A stretch of DNA of 64,000 nt from Vreelandella zhanjiangensis DSM 21076 (GCF_000377665.1 NZ_KB898652.1:1-64000), one strand, 5' to 3'. Shown: positions 54,744 through 64,000, counted from the stretch's first letter. Notes: generated by a model not told the origin, from the letters alone. Numbers and translations are program-made.

Positions 54744-55925
54744 TCATGGCCTGGGCAAACGCACCCAGCCACCCGCCTGCTGGGCCACCCATCCATCAAG
54801 TTCCAGCATCAGTAGCCGCTGCTGACAACCGCTGACGGTTTCGCCGGTATTGTGTACCAGCACATCGATGGGCACGGGTGTTGCGGATAACGCGTTAAGC
54901 AGCGTATCCGGCAGCGGCTCGCTTTCGCGCGGGGGTAGTGAAGATGGTAGTGAAGATGAAGGTGCAGCCGCTAGCTGATCACGCCCTGCTTGTTGATGAC
55001 CTGTCTGATCATAGTCTGCCTGGCCATGGCCTGCTTGGGGAAGAAAGTGGCCTGCCCACTGCTGCAACTCCTCAACAATATCGTCAACGTGGCGCACCAA
55101 CGTTGCCCCGTTACGTAAGAGATGCAGGCAGCCTTGTGCCTGTACGTTATGCAACGAACCCGGCACAGCAAATAGCTCTTTGCCCTGCTCCAGCGCTAAA
55201 CGCGCGCTGACCAGCGAGCCGCTTTTCTCCGTGGCCTCCACCACTAACGTGCCCAGGGAAAGCCCGGTCACAATCCGGTTGCGACGCGGAAAAAACGCTG
55301 GGCGAGCCGCTGTGCCCGGCGGGTGCTCCGATAACACCAGCCCACCGGGGGCTTGGCTTAGCTGCTCGTGAAGGTCGCGGTGTCGGGCAGGATAAATAAC
55401 GTCCACGCCACAGCCCAGCACTGCGATACTGCTGCCTCCGGCATTGAGCGCCGCGCGCTGGGCAATGCCGTCGATCCCCAATGCCATACCACTAACGATG
55501 CACCACCCCCGACAAGCCAGCTCCCGTGCAAACCCCTGCGCATTGGCGCTGCCTTCAGAAGTAGGTTTGCGCGTTCCCACCATGGCAAGCGTCGGCCCGT
55601 TAAGCGCCGCAAGATCCCCCTGCGCCCATAATATGGCGGGTGGGTCCGGCAATTCGTTTAACAGCTCAGGCCAGGCAGGATGATGACGATGCAAAATATG
55701 CCGATGATGGCCGCCCTGCTGCCATGCCAAGGCGTCGTCTACGCACTGCTGAAGCGGGCTACGCTCTGGATGCTCAAGCCATAGCCTTAACGCGCTGGCG
55801 GCATTACTTGGCAGCGCGGCAAGCCAGCCTTCCGGCCAGCGTGGCTTGCGGGCCGCCAGCTGGCTAATCCGCAAGGCGCCCATTCCCGGCAAGGCGTTAA
55901 CGACTAACCACTTGCTGACATCCAT
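54744..55925 (-). CDS. dprA: DNA-processing protein DprA (Smf)
   Basis: A 393-residue DprA. It has a helical N-terminal region, then the Rossmann-type core with VGTRKPTSEGSANAQGFAREL, GMALGIDGIAQRAAL, LGCGVDVIYPARHRDL, SEHPPGTAARPAFFPRRNRI and GSLVSARLALEQGKELFAVPG. The C-terminal winged helix is near residues 345-393. DprA loads RecA on incoming single-stranded DNA in transformation. Between core and winged helix, residues 297-316 contain four Q-(A/T)-(G/D)-(H/Y/R)-x pentapeptides (a 15-bp DNA repeat), unusual for the family. Confidence 0.94.
   Translation of the reverse strand: MDVSKWLVVNALPGMGALRISQLAARKPRWPEGWLAALPSNAASALRLWLEHPERSPLQQCVDDALAWQQGGHHRHILHRHHPAWPELLNELPDPPAILWAQGDLAALNGPTLAMVGTRKPTSEGSANAQGFARELACRGWCIVSGMALGIDGIAQRAALNAGGSSIAVLGCGVDVIYPARHRDLHEQLSQAPGGLVLSEHPPGTAARPAFFPRRNRIVTGLSLGTLVVEATEKSGSLVSARLALEQGKELFAVPGSLHNVQAQGCLHLLRNGATLVRHVDDIVEELQQWAGHFLPQAGHGQADYDQTGHQQAGRDQLAAAPSSSLPSSLPPRESEPLPDTLLNALSATPVPIDVLVHNTGETVSGCQQRLLMLELDGWVAQQAGGWVRLPRP
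54978..55037 (-). repeat. 15-bp in-frame tandem repeat in dprA
   Basis: Four 15-bp units encode QAGHG, QADYD, QTGHQ and QAGRD in the linker of DprA. A separate 12-bp duplication nearby (54938-54961) encodes the repeated SSLP. Both keep the reading frame. Confidence 0.75.
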
Positions 55926-55963
55926 TGGCTCTCCTTAAAGCGCATATCCGATTTAAAAGTATT

Positions 55964-56842
55964 TTATTGATTCGGGAACACTACCCGGTCCCCGATTTCC
56001 AGTACGTTGGATGTCTGCATCACCAGCGCATAGCTCACCTGCTGATAGGGCTTGATGACCATTACTTTGCCCGAGGGCGTCGGCGGCAGCTGTGTCACTG
56101 CCTGGCTGCGCGGGTCATCAAGGGTTTCGCCGGGCTGGTTAACCTGAAGAACATGCCCAGCTTGCAAGCCATCCCGAGTTCCCAGATCGACGCTCACGAC
56201 CTGCAGGCGGCCTATAAAACGCAGTCCGCCTGGCACATCAAGAATACGTCCACTCACGTTGCGGGGAGGCAGTTGCGGCTGTAGCGCAGAGGGCGGTGGG
56301 TGCTGTTCCAGAGCAAGGATAAGATCATTACGCCGCACCTCCTGATGGGCGCGGAGTATTTCCAGTGCCAGCATATCGCCAGCGGTGCGCAGGTGGCGCG
56401 CCTCGCCAATGTTAGTGAGCGCTTGGCCCAGCGGCGTGCCGTCGTCAGCGGTATAGGTTTGCGTCTGGCGATAAATACCTAGCGTGGCATTTTCCAGAAC
56501 ACTCTCCTGTGCGCTGCCTCGCGCAAAAATCGTATCGCCCGGCGCATGGAGCAGGCGCTGATTCTCGCCGCCAATGACGTAAGCTGACGCTTGCACGGCT
56601 TCGCCTGGCTCCACTACGCGATATTCACGCCAGAAGGCATCCAGGCTTTCAGGCGATAACGCGCTTAGTTCGTTAAGCCGCGCATCATGCTGATCACTAC
56701 CTGCCGCGGGCATGCTTACCCACAGCAATAGGCTGATCAACGCGGCGCTTTTCAGGCCCAATGCTAAGTTGAGTGACCGTTTACGCAGTACGCGTGGGGC
56801 GCGCTGCATGGCCGTGACATCGCTAAAGGTTAGTATCGTCAT
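55964..56842 (-). CDS. TsaP-like protein lacking the N-terminal LysM domain
   Basis: A 292-residue exported protein starting at ATG 56842, 6 bases after AAGGAG; longer in-frame starts have no ribosome site. A signal-anchor or signal peptide lies near residues 30-48 (SAALISLLLWVSMPAAG). The mature part corresponds to the C-terminal part of the LysM/TsaP-like proteins encoded beside dprA and def in Pseudomonas (SAYVIGGENQRLLHAPGD, TIFARG, GIYRQTQTYTAD, VSGRILDVPGGLRFIGRLQVV and SYALVMQTSNVLEIGDRV). The N-terminal LysM module expected before this region is absent. TsaP-type proteins support secretin assembly in some bacteria. The role here is uncertain. Confidence 0.8.
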   Translation of the reverse strand: MTILTFSDVTAMQRAPRVLRKRSLNLALGLKSAALISLLLWVSMPAAGSDQHDARLNELSALSPESLDAFWREYRVVEPGEAVQASAYVIGGENQRLLHAPGDTIFARGSAQESVLENATLGIYRQTQTYTADDGTPLGQALTNIGEARHLRTAGDMLALEILRAHQEVRRNDLILALEQHPPPSALQPQLPPRNVSGRILDVPGGLRFIGRLQVVSVDLGTRDGLQAGHVLQVNQPGETLDDPRSQAVTQLPPTPSGKVMVIKPYQQVSYALVMQTSNVLEIGDRVVFPNQ

Positions 56843-56921
56843 CCCACGCTCCTTGAGGATGTTGCGATCGACTTTCACCGCGCTGCTGGCCCTGCGCCCA
56901 TGCCCAGGAGTGCTGTCAGCG

Positions 56922-56930
56922 TGATATAAT
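56922..56930 (+). promoter_or_regulatory. Extended -10 promoter element upstream of def
   Basis: TGATATAAT is an extended -10 (TGn-TATAAT) 76 bp before the def start. No good -35 is seen 17 bp upstream, as often with extended -10 promoters. It would drive def, away from the divergent TsaP-like gene. Confidence 0.55.
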
Positions 56931-57006
56931 AGTTATTAGAACAGTGTGAGGCCGCAACGACCCGGCCTGATTATCAAAGATTCAGCATAACGGTGATTGT
57001 AAACTC

Positions 57007-57522
57007 ATGGCCAAACTTCCTATTCTCGAATTCCCCGATGAGCGCCTGCGCACCAAGGCGGTACCGGTGGAGACCGTTGACGATGAGATCCGCCAACTTG
57101 TCGACGATATGTTAGAGACCATGTACGACGCTCGCGGCATTGGCCTTGCGGCCACCCAGATCGATGTTCATCGGCGCGTCGTCGTGATGGATGTCAGCGA
57201 AGACAATTCGCAGCCTCTGGTTTTGATAAACCCCCGCTACACGCCTATCGGCGAAGAGCAGGAACCGCTTTCAGAAGGCTGCCTATCGATTCCTGAGCAC
57301 TACGCCGAAGTGCCGCGTTACCTGAAGGTCCAACTCAACGCCCTTGACCGCAACGGCGATGCTTACGAAATTGAGGCTGACGGCCTGCTGGCACACTGTA
57401 TTCAGCACGAGTACGACCACCTGGAAGGCGTACTGTTTGTTGATTACCTGTCGCCGCTTAAGCGTGATCGCATTATGAAAAAAATGCAGAAACGCCATAA
57501 GCTGATGCAGGACAACGGCTAG
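57007..57522 (+). CDS. def: Peptide deformylase
   Basis: A 171-residue deformylase. Motifs are [10 protein letters not shown] (motif 1), EGCLSIPE (motif 2, metal Cys) and [14 protein letters not shown] (motif 3, metal His pair). It removes the N-formyl group from nascent proteins. It precedes fmt, the enzyme that makes formylmethionyl-tRNA. An unusual 216-bp intergenic stretch with a terminator separates them. Confidence 0.97.
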   Translation: MAKLPILEFPDERLRTKAVPVETVDDEIRQLVDDMLETMYDARGIGLAATQIDVHRRVVVMDVSEDNSQPLVLINPRYTPIGEEQEPLSEGCLSIPEHYAEVPRYLKVQLNALDRNGDAYEIEADGLLAHCIQHEYDHLEGVLFVDYLSPLKRDRIMKKMQKRHKLMQDNG

Positions 57523-57630
57523 CTAAGTTTTGCATAGCCTCGTTTTTATCATAGTTTACTTCGGTTTTCGCAAAAAAATTCGCAAGAAAGTTTTGCTGAA
57601 ACGTTTGCGACAAGCGTGATGACAACGCTT

Positions 57631-57687
57631 AAGGCCGAGAAGCCCGGTGATCACAACAGTTGTTGTATGCCTTCGCTTCTCGGCCTT
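57631..57687 (+). terminator. Long-stem terminator between def and fmt
   Basis: AAGGCCGAGAAGC and GCTTCTCGGCCTT form a perfect 13-bp stem with a 31-nt loop that includes a second small palindrome (ACAACA GT TGTTGT). TTTATTGTT follows. It can terminate def transcripts. Confidence 0.8.
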
Positions 57688-57738
57688 TATTGTTGGTCTG
57701 GGCTTTCTCTTTTTCCCTGTTATTAGGTAGCTATTGTC

Positions 57739-58722
57739 ATGTCACAGTTGCGCGTTGTTTTTGCTGGCACGCCTGATTTCGCAGCCTCGAGCCTTGCGGC
57801 TCTACTGGATGGCGACCATGAGGTGGTGGCGGTGTATACCCAGCCTGACCGCCCTGCGGGGCGCGGACGCAAACTTACGCCCAGCCCTGTGAAAAAGCTT
57901 GCCCTTGAACACGATCTGCCGGTTTACCAGCCCCAGACGCTTAAAAGTGCCGATGCCCAGGCCGAATTGGCGGCACTTAACGCGGATATCATGGTGGTGG
58001 TTGCTTACGGGTTATTGCTCCCCCAAGCGGTGCTCGACACGCCGCGTCTGGGCTGCATTAACGTGCATGCATCGCTACTGCCCCGCTGGCGTGGCGCGGC
58101 ACCCATTCAGCGCGCAATTGAGGCGGGCGACTCCGCCTCAGGCGTAACCATCATGCAAATGGATGCGGGGCTGGATACCGGGGCGATGCTGCACGAAGTA
58201 CGCACCCCGATTACCGAGCGCACCACCGGCGGTGACCTTCACGACCGCCTGGCTATTCAAGGCGCCGGTGCGTTGATGAGCGTGTTGGACGATATCGCCC
58301 AAGGCAAGGCAAGCGCCACACCTCAGCCTGCAGAAGGCGTTACCTACGCCACCAAACTTAGCAAAGCCGAAGCCGAGCTGGACTTTACCCGGCCCGCCGA
58401 GGAGCTTGCGCGTAAAATTCGCGCCTTTAACCCCTGGCCGGTCGCCTGGTGTCAGTTGGGCGATGATCGCCTGCGCTTGCTGATGGCAAGCGTTGAGAGC
58501 GGCGAGCATGCTTCGCAGCTTCCCGGCATGCTTTTGGAGCATGGCGAAGATCATCTGCGCATCGCCTGCGGCGCTGAAGGCCGCGAGGTCCTCTGCATCA
58601 GCAGCGCCCAACTTCCCGGCGGCAAAGCCATGGCGGTGCGCGACTTACTCAATGCCCGCCACGCACGCCTTACCACCGGCACCCGCCTTGGTCAGCAACC
58701 CCAGCAAGGAGACTCTTTATGA
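57739..58722 (+). CDS. fmt: Methionyl-tRNA formyltransferase
   Basis: A 327-residue Fmt. It has [59 protein letters not shown] with the catalytic Asn and His, and [15 protein letters not shown] with the catalytic Asp. The C-terminal OB-like domain is present. Formylates initiator Met-tRNA. It overlaps rsmB by 4 bp. Confidence 0.97.
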   Translation: MSQLRVVFAGTPDFAASSLAALLDGDHEVVAVYTQPDRPAGRGRKLTPSPVKKLALEHDLPVYQPQTLKSADAQAELAALNADIMVVVAYGLLLPQAVLDTPRLGCINVHASLLPRWRGAAPIQRAIEAGDSASGVTIMQMDAGLDTGAMLHEVRTPITERTTGGDLHDRLAIQGAGALMSVLDDIAQGKASATPQPAEGVTYATKLSKAEAELDFTRPAEELARKIRAFNPWPVAWCQLGDDRLRLLMASVESGEHASQLPGMLLEHGEDHLRIACGAEGREVLCISSAQLPGGKAMAVRDLLNARHARLTTGTRLGQQPQQGDSL

Positions 58723-60068
58723 GCCAACAACGTTCAGCGCAACGCGGGCGCCCGTCAGCCAATAGCGGCCAAGACGTTCGCGCCGCCGCCGCTCGCGCTC
58801 TGGCACCGGTGATTAGCCAGCAAGGCTCACTTTCAAGCCTGGATGAACACAGCGTGGTTGCCCGCGACCGAGGGCTTCTAAAAGAGCTCTGCTTTGGCAC
58901 CTGCCGCCGTCTTCCACGCCTGGAGGCTCTTGCCGCCACGTTGCTGAAACAGCCTTTTAAAAAGCGTGACAGCGATATCCATGCCCTGCTGCTGGTGGGT
59001 ATTTATCAGCTGCTGTATATGCGCATTCCCGCCCACGCGGCGGTAGGTGAAACGGCGGGCGCCGCGCGTTTACTGGGTAAAGAGTGGGCAACCCGCGTGT
59101 TAAATGGCTGCCTGCGCCGCCTGCAGCGAGAATCCGACACGCTTCAGGAAGCGGTCGACCGCGATGAAAGCGTTGCGCTGTCACATCCTCGCTGGTTGCT
59201 GGATACGCTGCGCAACGCCTGGCCCGAGCAGTGGCGTGCCATCGTCGAGGCCAATAATGAGCCCGGCCCCATGACCCTTCGCGTTAATCAGCGCTATAAC
59301 GACCGTGAAGCGTACCTGGAAAAGCTCGTTGAGGCCGGCCTGAATGGCGAGCTATGCACCCACTCGCCGGATGGCATTACGCTGCATACCCCGTGTGACG
59401 TGACGGCCCTGCCTGGGTTTGCCGAAGGCCACGTCAGCGTGCAGGATGAGGCGGCTCAGCTTAGCGCAGCACTGCTGGGCCCAGCGCTTGCTCCCCGAGC
59501 AGGCGCCCATGTGCTGGATGCGTGTAGCGCCCCCGGCGGTAAAACCGCTCACTTGCTTGAGCAGTTCGATATTGCCCTGACCGCTCTGGATAGCGACAAC
59601 CACCGCCTGTCGCGTGTTGAAGACACCCTCAACCGGTTAGGCTTATCCGCTGAATTGCAGCATGCCGATGCCGCCGAGCGTGACTGGTGGAACGGCACGC
59701 CGTTTGAAGCTATTCTTCTGGATGCCCCTTGCTCCGGCACCGGGGTTATCCGGCGCCATCCAGATATCAAGGCGTTGCGCCGTAAAGAGGACATCCGCCA
59801 GTTAGCCAAGCTGCAACAGCAGCTGCTGGATAACTTATGGCCTCTGTTACGCGAAGGCGGCACGCTGCTCTATGCCACCTGTTCAGTACTACCTGAAGAG
59901 AACGCCAAGCAGATCGATGCGTTTTTAGCGCGTACGCCGGATGCCAAGGTAACCACGCCCAATGACGTTGCCTGGGGAGTACCGAGCGGCCAAGGTCGTC
60001 AGCTGTTTCCCGAACAGGGACGTCACGATGGCTTTTTTTATGCCAGACTAGAGAAGCATACTGCTTAA
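58719..60068 (+). CDS. rsmB: 16S rRNA (cytosine-967-C5)-methyltransferase RsmB
   Basis: A 449-residue RsmB/Fmu. The N-terminal NusB-like RNA-binding domain covers residues ~20-150 ([21 protein letters not shown]). The methyltransferase domain has [33 protein letters not shown] with one catalytic Cys, and [16 protein letters not shown] with the second. The N-terminus has a short Gln/Arg/Ala-rich extension. It lies downstream of fmt with a 4-bp overlap, the usual context. Confidence 0.96.
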   Translation: MSQQRSAQRGRPSANSGQDVRAAAARALAPVISQQGSLSSLDEHSVVARDRGLLKELCFGTCRRLPRLEALAATLLKQPFKKRDSDIHALLLVGIYQLLYMRIPAHAAVGETAGAARLLGKEWATRVLNGCLRRLQRESDTLQEAVDRDESVALSHPRWLLDTLRNAWPEQWRAIVEANNEPGPMTLRVNQRYNDREAYLEKLVEAGLNGELCTHSPDGITLHTPCDVTALPGFAEGHVSVQDEAAQLSAALLGPALAPRAGAHVLDACSAPGGKTAHLLEQFDIALTALDSDNHRLSRVEDTLNRLGLSAELQHADAAERDWWNGTPFEAILLDAPCSGTGVIRRHPDIKALRRKEDIRQLAKLQQQLLDNLWPLLREGGTLLYATCSVLPEENAKQIDAFLARTPDAKVTTPNDVAWGVPSGQGRQLFPEQGRHDGFFYARLEKHTA

Positions 60069-60106
60069 ACGTAAGTAGTGAATTCATGACTAAGGATGGA
60101 GATAAC

Positions 60107-60313
60107 ATGACTCAACATACCTACAAGCACGTAGAAATCACCGGCTCTTCCGAGAAAGGTATCGAGGATGCCGTGCAGAACGCACTCGCCAAGGCATCAG
60201 AAACCATCCAGCACATGCGCTGGCTGGAAGTGACCGATACCCGTGGTCATATTGAAGATGGCCGCGTTGCTCACTGGCAGGTTACCGTCAAAGTTGGCTT
60301 CACGCTGGAATAA
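60107..60313 (+). CDS. Dodecin (flavin-binding protein)
   Basis: A 68-residue dodecin from ATG 60107, after AAGGATGGAGA. The motif [19 protein letters not shown], then [30 protein letters not shown], includes the flavin-stacking Trp of bacterial dodecins. It forms dodecamers that store or protect flavin. It is a single gene, followed by a terminator. Also commonly annotated as a DUF1458 protein. Confidence 0.93.
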   Translation: MTQHTYKHVEITGSSEKGIEDAVQNALAKASETIQHMRWLEVTDTRGHIEDGRVAHWQVTVKVGFTLE

Positions 60314-60330
60314 ATCCTCACCTGCTTTTC

Positions 60331-60366
60331 GACGGCGGCTGGTTTACACTGGCCGCCGTCTTTATT
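60331..60366 (+). terminator. Terminator after the dodecin gene
   Basis: GACGGCGGC, a 12-nt loop and GCCGCCGTC form a perfect 9-bp stem followed by TTTATT, 18 bp after the dodecin stop. Confidence 0.85.
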
Positions 60367-60383
60367 GCAGCGCATTACGTTAT

Positions 60384-60474
60384 AACTGTCTATAAGAACT
60401 GTCCATAAGAACTGTCCATAAGAACTGTATATAAGAACCTTATATCAGAACTTTATACTAGAACTTCACGTTAG
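60384..60474. repeat. Seven 13-bp tandem repeats directly upstream of trkA
   Basis: The units are AACTGTCTATAAG, AACTGTCCATAAG (twice), AACTGTATATAAG, AACCTTATATCAG, AACTTTATACTAG and AACTTCACGTTAG. Copies 2 and 3 are identical and similarity falls off toward trkA. The array ends 39 bp before the trkA start and covers the place where its promoter should be. Several units contain TATA-rich -10-like sequence. Confidence 0.88.
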
Positions 60475-60513
60475 ACATTGCGCTGGCGCTTTCAATGGAA
60501 CCGATGCTCAGTA

Positions 60514-61887
60514 ATGAAAATCATCATTCTCGGCGCCGGCCAGGTCGGCGGCACCCTGGCGGAGCACCTCGCCCGCGAGGAAAACGACATCACCGTGGTC
60601 GATACCAACGCCAATAAACTGCGCGAGCTGCATACCAAGCTCGATATTCGCACCGTGACCGGCGCGGCTTCTTATCCTAACGTTCTGCGCCAGGCCGGCT
60701 GTGAAGATGCCGATATGTTGATTGCGGTCACCAACTCCGACGAAGTCAACATGATCGCCTGTCAGGTCGCGCATACCCTGTTTCGTACGCCCACCAAAAT
60801 TGCCCGGGTGCGCGCCACCCCCTATTTGACCCGCAAGGGGCTATTCGCCCACGAAGCTATCCCCATCGATGTGCTGATCAGCCCCGAGCAGGTGGTCACG
60901 GATCACGTGCGCCGTTTGATTGAACACCCCGGTGCCCTGCAGGTATTGGATTTTGCCGGAGGCTTGGTGCAGCTGGTCGCGGTGAAAGCGGTGTTTGGCG
61001 GCCCGCTGGTGGGTCAGGATTTGGCGTTCTTGCGCCACCATATGCCCAACGTGGATACCCGCGTGGCGGCAATTTATCGGCGCAACCGGCCGATTATTCC
61101 GCGCGGCGATACGGTCATTGAGGCCGACGACGAGGTGTTCTTTCTCGCCGCCCGGCGCGATATTCGCGCGGTGATGAGCGAGCTTAGGCGTATCGAACGT
61201 GGCTTTCGCCGGGTGGTGATTGCCGGGGGCGGGAATATCGGCGAGCGCCTGGCCGAACACCTGGAGCATAGCCACCAGGTCAAGATCATTGAACACAGCC
61301 TTGAGCGCTGCACCACGCTGTCCGAGCGGCTGAACCGCACCGTGGTGCTGCACGGCAGTGCCACCAGTAAGCGGCTGCTCGAAGAAGAGAACATTGAAGA
61401 CTGCGATATTTTCTGCGCGCTGACCAACGACGACGAGGTCAATATCATGTCGTCGCTGCTCGCCAAGCGCCTGGGGGCCAAGAAGGTTCTGACGCTGATC
61501 AACAACGCCGCCTATGTGGATCTGGTGCAGGGCGGCGATATCGATATCGCGATTTCTCCCCAGCAGGCGACCATCGGCAGCCTCTTAACCCACGTGCGCC
61601 GCGGCGATATAGTCAACGTGCACTCGCTGCGCCGTGGGGCGGCGGAAGCCATTGAGGCTATCGCCCACGGCGACAAGCAGTCCTCCAAGGTGGTGGGCCG
61701 TACCATCCGCGAGATCAATCTGCCGGACGGCACTACCATCGGCGCGATTGTGCGCGGCAAGGAAGTCATTATCGCCCACGGCGATGTCCTGGTGGAAAGC
61801 GGTGACCACGTGATTCTGTTTGTGATCGACAAGCGCCGCATCCGTGATGTGGAACGCCTATTCCAGGTCGGTTTGACGTTCTTTTAG
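60514..61887 (+). CDS. trkA: Trk potassium uptake regulatory protein TrkA
   Basis: A 457-residue cytoplasmic protein from ATG 60514 ([19 protein letters not shown]). Two RCK units are seen, each with a nucleotide-binding GAGQVGG/GGGNIGE motif (residues ~8 and ~240) and a C-terminal ligand subdomain. It binds NAD(H)/ATP and gates TrkH. Potassium uptake matters for osmotic adaptation in a halophile. trkH follows after 15 bp. Confidence 0.96.
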   Translation: MKIIILGAGQVGGTLAEHLAREENDITVVDTNANKLRELHTKLDIRTVTGAASYPNVLRQAGCEDADMLIAVTNSDEVNMIACQVAHTLFRTPTKIARVRATPYLTRKGLFAHEAIPIDVLISPEQVVTDHVRRLIEHPGALQVLDFAGGLVQLVAVKAVFGGPLVGQDLAFLRHHMPNVDTRVAAIYRRNRPIIPRGDTVIEADDEVFFLAARRDIRAVMSELRRIERGFRRVVIAGGGNIGERLAEHLEHSHQVKIIEHSLERCTTLSERLNRTVVLHGSATSKRLLEEENIEDCDIFCALTNDDEVNIMSSLLAKRLGAKKVLTLINNAAYVDLVQGGDIDIAISPQQATIGSLLTHVRRGDIVNVHSLRRGAAEAIEAIAHGDKQSSKVVGRTIREINLPDGTTIGAIVRGKEVIIAHGDVLVESGDHVILFVIDKRRIRDVERLFQVGLTFF

Positions 61888-61902
61888 GAGCATGCAACAA
61901 CC

Positions 61903-63351
61903 ATGAGTCTGCGGGTCATTTCACGCATTTTAGGGCTACTGCTGATGCTGTTTAGCCTGACCATGCTCCCCCCCATGTTAATTTCCCTATGGTTTCGCGA
62001 TGGGGTCTGGCACGCCTTCATGATCGGTCTCGCCATTACAGTGGTGACCGGCTTGATCATTTACCTGCCTAACCGAAAAGCCCGTAAAGAGCTGCGCATC
62101 CGCGATGGGTTTTTAATTGCGGCCATGTTCTGGACGGTACTGGCCCTGTTCGGTTCGCTGCCCTTGATGCTGTTTGGCGATACCGCGCTGAGCATTACCG
62201 ACGCAGTGTTTGAATCGTTTTCCGGCTTGACCACGACGGGTGCCACGGTGATTACCGGGATCGACTTTCTACCCGAATCGATTCGCTACTATCGTCAGCA
62301 GCTCCAGTGGCTAGGCGGAATGGGGATCGTGGTGCTGGCCGTGGCGATTCTGCCCATGCTGGGCGTCGGCGGGATGGCTCTCTACCGCACCGAGATCCCG
62401 GGGCCGCTAAAGGATTCCAAGCTAACCCCCAGGATTACCGAAACGGCCAAGGCGCTGTGGTATATCTACGCCACGCTGACCATTGCCTGCATGGTGGCCT
62501 ATATGCTCGCCGGCATGAACTGGTTCGATGCGCTCGGGCACAGCTTTTCGACCGTGGCGATTGGCGGCTTCTCAACCCACGATGCCAGCATCGGCTACTT
62601 CAATAGCCCGTCTATCGAGCTGATCTGCGTGGGCTTTATGCTAATTTCGGCGTTCAGCTTCAGCTTGCACTTTATAGCCTGGCGCGAAAAGCGCTTGCTG
62701 CATTACTTCCAGGACCCTGAAGCGCGCTTTTTAATGCTGTTTCTGGCGGGGCTGGTCACCATTGCCGTGATCACCCTGTGGCTGACGCAAACCTACGATA
62801 CGATGAGCGGCTTACGCTACGGTCTGTTCGAGGTGGTGTCGGTTGCCACCACGGCAGGCTTTTCAGTGGCCGACTTCTCAGCCTGGCCCGGCGCCCTGCC
62901 CTTTTTACTCTTCATTGCAGCGTTTGTGGGTGGCTGCTCAGGGTCAACCGCGGGCGGCATGAAGGTTATCCGTATTATCCTGATCCTCAAGCAGGGCATG
63001 CGTGAAGTCATGCGCTTGATTCACCCCAACGCAGTGATTGCGGTCAAGGTCGGCAAAGTAAGCGTACCGGACAGCATCGCCCAGGCGGTTTGGGGATTTT
63101 TCTCCGCCTACGTCATGCTGTTCTTTTTAATGATGGTCGGCGTGATGGCCACCGGCGTGGATCAGATCACAGCCTGGTCATCGGTGGGTTCCGCGCTTAA
63201 TAACCTGGGCCCGGCGCTTGGCGAAGCCAGCAGCCACTACGGCGAGCTACCTGATCTTGCAAAATGGATATTGGTACTTGCGATGCTCTTGGGCCGCCTG
63301 GAAATTTTTACCGTGTTAGTGTTGTTTACCCCGGCCTTCTGGCGACGCTAG
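61903..63351 (+). CDS. trkH: Trk potassium channel subunit TrkH/TrkI
   Basis: A 482-residue membrane protein with about ten helices and the four P-loop selectivity segments of the Trk/Ktr/HKT family (around GLTTTGATV, TVAIGGFST, ATTAGFSVADF and SALNNLGPAL). TrkH conducts potassium inward under TrkA control. Halomonas has two such subunits, TrkH and TrkI, as known for H. elongata. I cannot tell which this is. Confidence 0.93.
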   Translation: MSLRVISRILGLLLMLFSLTMLPPMLISLWFRDGVWHAFMIGLAITVVTGLIIYLPNRKARKELRIRDGFLIAAMFWTVLALFGSLPLMLFGDTALSITDAVFESFSGLTTTGATVITGIDFLPESIRYYRQQLQWLGGMGIVVLAVAILPMLGVGGMALYRTEIPGPLKDSKLTPRITETAKALWYIYATLTIACMVAYMLAGMNWFDALGHSFSTVAIGGFSTHDASIGYFNSPSIELICVGFMLISAFSFSLHFIAWREKRLLHYFQDPEARFLMLFLAGLVTIAVITLWLTQTYDTMSGLRYGLFEVVSVATTAGFSVADFSAWPGALPFLLFIAAFVGGCSGSTAGGMKVIRIILILKQGMREVMRLIHPNAVIAVKVGKVSVPDSIAQAVWGFFSAYVMLFFLMMVGVMATGVDQITAWSSVGSALNNLGPALGEASSHYGELPDLAKWILVLAMLLGRLEIFTVLVLFTPAFWRR

Positions 63352-63384
63352 CACCCGCTTTATTATTTGAGTTGAGATCCTTTA

Positions 63385-64000
63385 ATGAATCAAGACGATA
63401 CAACCCTACCGCCGGCAGCGCCTGAGGCGTTACCAGCGATCAGCGGGCCACTGAAAACGGTTACCGTTGGCGACACCACCTATACGCTATTGGGCACGGC
63501 ACACGTTTCGGCGCAAAGTGCTGATGACGTGCGCAGCCTTGCCGATAGCGGCCATTTTGACGCTATCGCCATCGAACTCTGCGATGCCCGCCACCACAGC
63601 ATGACCAACCCTGATGCCATGGGCGAGCAGGACCTGTTTCAGGTATTCAAGCAGGGTAAGGCCGGTATGGTAGCGGCAAGCTTGGCGCTGGGCGCTTTCC
63701 AGCAGCGCATCGCCGAGCAGTCGGGTATAGAGCCGGGCGCGGAGATGCGTGCAGCCCTTGAAGAGTGCCGCAGCCGCAATCTACCGCTGCTGCTGGTCGA
63801 CCGCGATGTGGGCGTAACGCTTAAGCGCATCTACCGTAACGTGCCCTGGTGGCAGCGGTTTTCGCTTTTTTCCGGCTTGATTGGCAGCGTGCTATCGCGC
63901 CAGGACGTGTCCAAGGAAGAGATCGAAAAGCTTAAAGAAGGCGACATGCTGGAAGCCACGTTCAGCGAGTTTGCCGCCGAGTCGGAAGCGCTGTATACCC
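63385..64000 (+). CDS. TraB/PrgY (GumN-like) family protein, 3' end outside window
   Basis: The ATG is at 63385, and 205 residues are visible before the window ends. The family signature TYTLLGTAHVSAQSADDVR is near residue 35, followed by IAIELCDARHHSM and LLLVDRDVGVTLKRIYRNVPWWQRF. TraB-family proteins include enterococcal PrgY, which blocks peptide pheromone signalling, and TIKI/GumN-type metalloproteases. C-terminal membrane helices, expected in PrgY-like members, would be beyond the edge. The gene follows trkH by 33 bp. Confidence 0.85.
   Translation, partial: MNQDDTTLPPAAPEALPAISGPLKTVTVGDTTYTLLGTAHVSAQSADDVRSLADSGHFDAIAIELCDARHHSMTNPDAMGEQDLFQVFKQGKAGMVAASLALGAFQQRIAEQSGIEPGAEMRAALEECRSRNLPLLLVDRDVGVTLKRIYRNVPWWQRFSLFSGLIGSVLSRQDVSKEEIEKLKEGDMLEATFSEFAAESEALYT

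Overview
The window reads as one stretch of a gammaproteobacterial chromosome, most likely from the Halomonadaceae (Halomonas in the broad sense). I base this on the queA-tgt-yajC-secDF block followed by the Pseudomonas/Halomonas order iscRS...-ndk-rlmN-pilW-rodZ-ispG-hisS-yfgM-bamB-der, on aroE/hemF/tsaC/dprA back to back with def-fmt-rsmB-trkAH, on a moderately high GC content outside the first 3 kb, and on acidic exported proteins. The family placement is inference from gene order and protein style; no database was searched.

Region 1 (1-9734) is accessory DNA read on the minus strand. It starts with a truncated IS1182-like transposase. Next come four AT-rich gene cassettes, each ending in an attC-like site of about 85-100 bp, with no integrase in the window: a 'cluster of attC sites lacking an integrase'. 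Directly upstream, in the same orientation, is a four-gene Wadjet/MksBEFG-type condensin (order JetC-JetB-JetA-JetD) with three consecutive 4-bp start/stop overlaps.

Region 2 (9808-27953) is a metabolic island for uptake and breakdown of what I infer are N-acetylated amines or amino acids. It holds three deacetylases of the histone deacetylase/acetylpolyamine amidohydrolase superfamily, a dipeptide-type ABC importer with a fused double ATPase, a TRAP importer, two aminotransferases, an FAD-linked 2-hydroxyacid dehydrogenase, an ornithine cyclodeaminase/mu-crystallin family enzyme, a RidA deaminase, and GntR (FCD) and AraC regulators. A perfect 12-bp palindrome between the GntR gene and the ABC operon is a good operator candidate.

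Region 3 (28071-49287) is conserved core: exoD, tRNA-Leu(CAA), queA-tgt-yajC-secD-secF, suhB (divergent), trmJ, cysE, a shortened isc operon (iscR-iscS-iscA without iscU, hscBA or fdx), ndk, rlmN, pilW, rodZ, ispG, hisS, yfgM, bamB, der. Two things stand out. SuhB has lost most of the metal-binding residues of inositol monophosphatase, and the isc operon lacks its scaffold, chaperone and ferredoxin genes.

Region 4 (49288-64000) is mostly core as well: a lipoprotein, an M48 metalloprotease lipoprotein, aroE, hemF, a DUF2236 protein, tsaC, dprA and a TsaP-like protein without its LysM domain (aroE to the TsaP-like gene are on minus), then def, fmt, rsmB, dodecin, trkA, trkH and the start of a TraB/PrgY-family gene (plus). 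Short degenerate tandem repeats of 12-17 bp recur between genes throughout regions 2-4, and a related 15-bp repeat has expanded inside the dprA linker.
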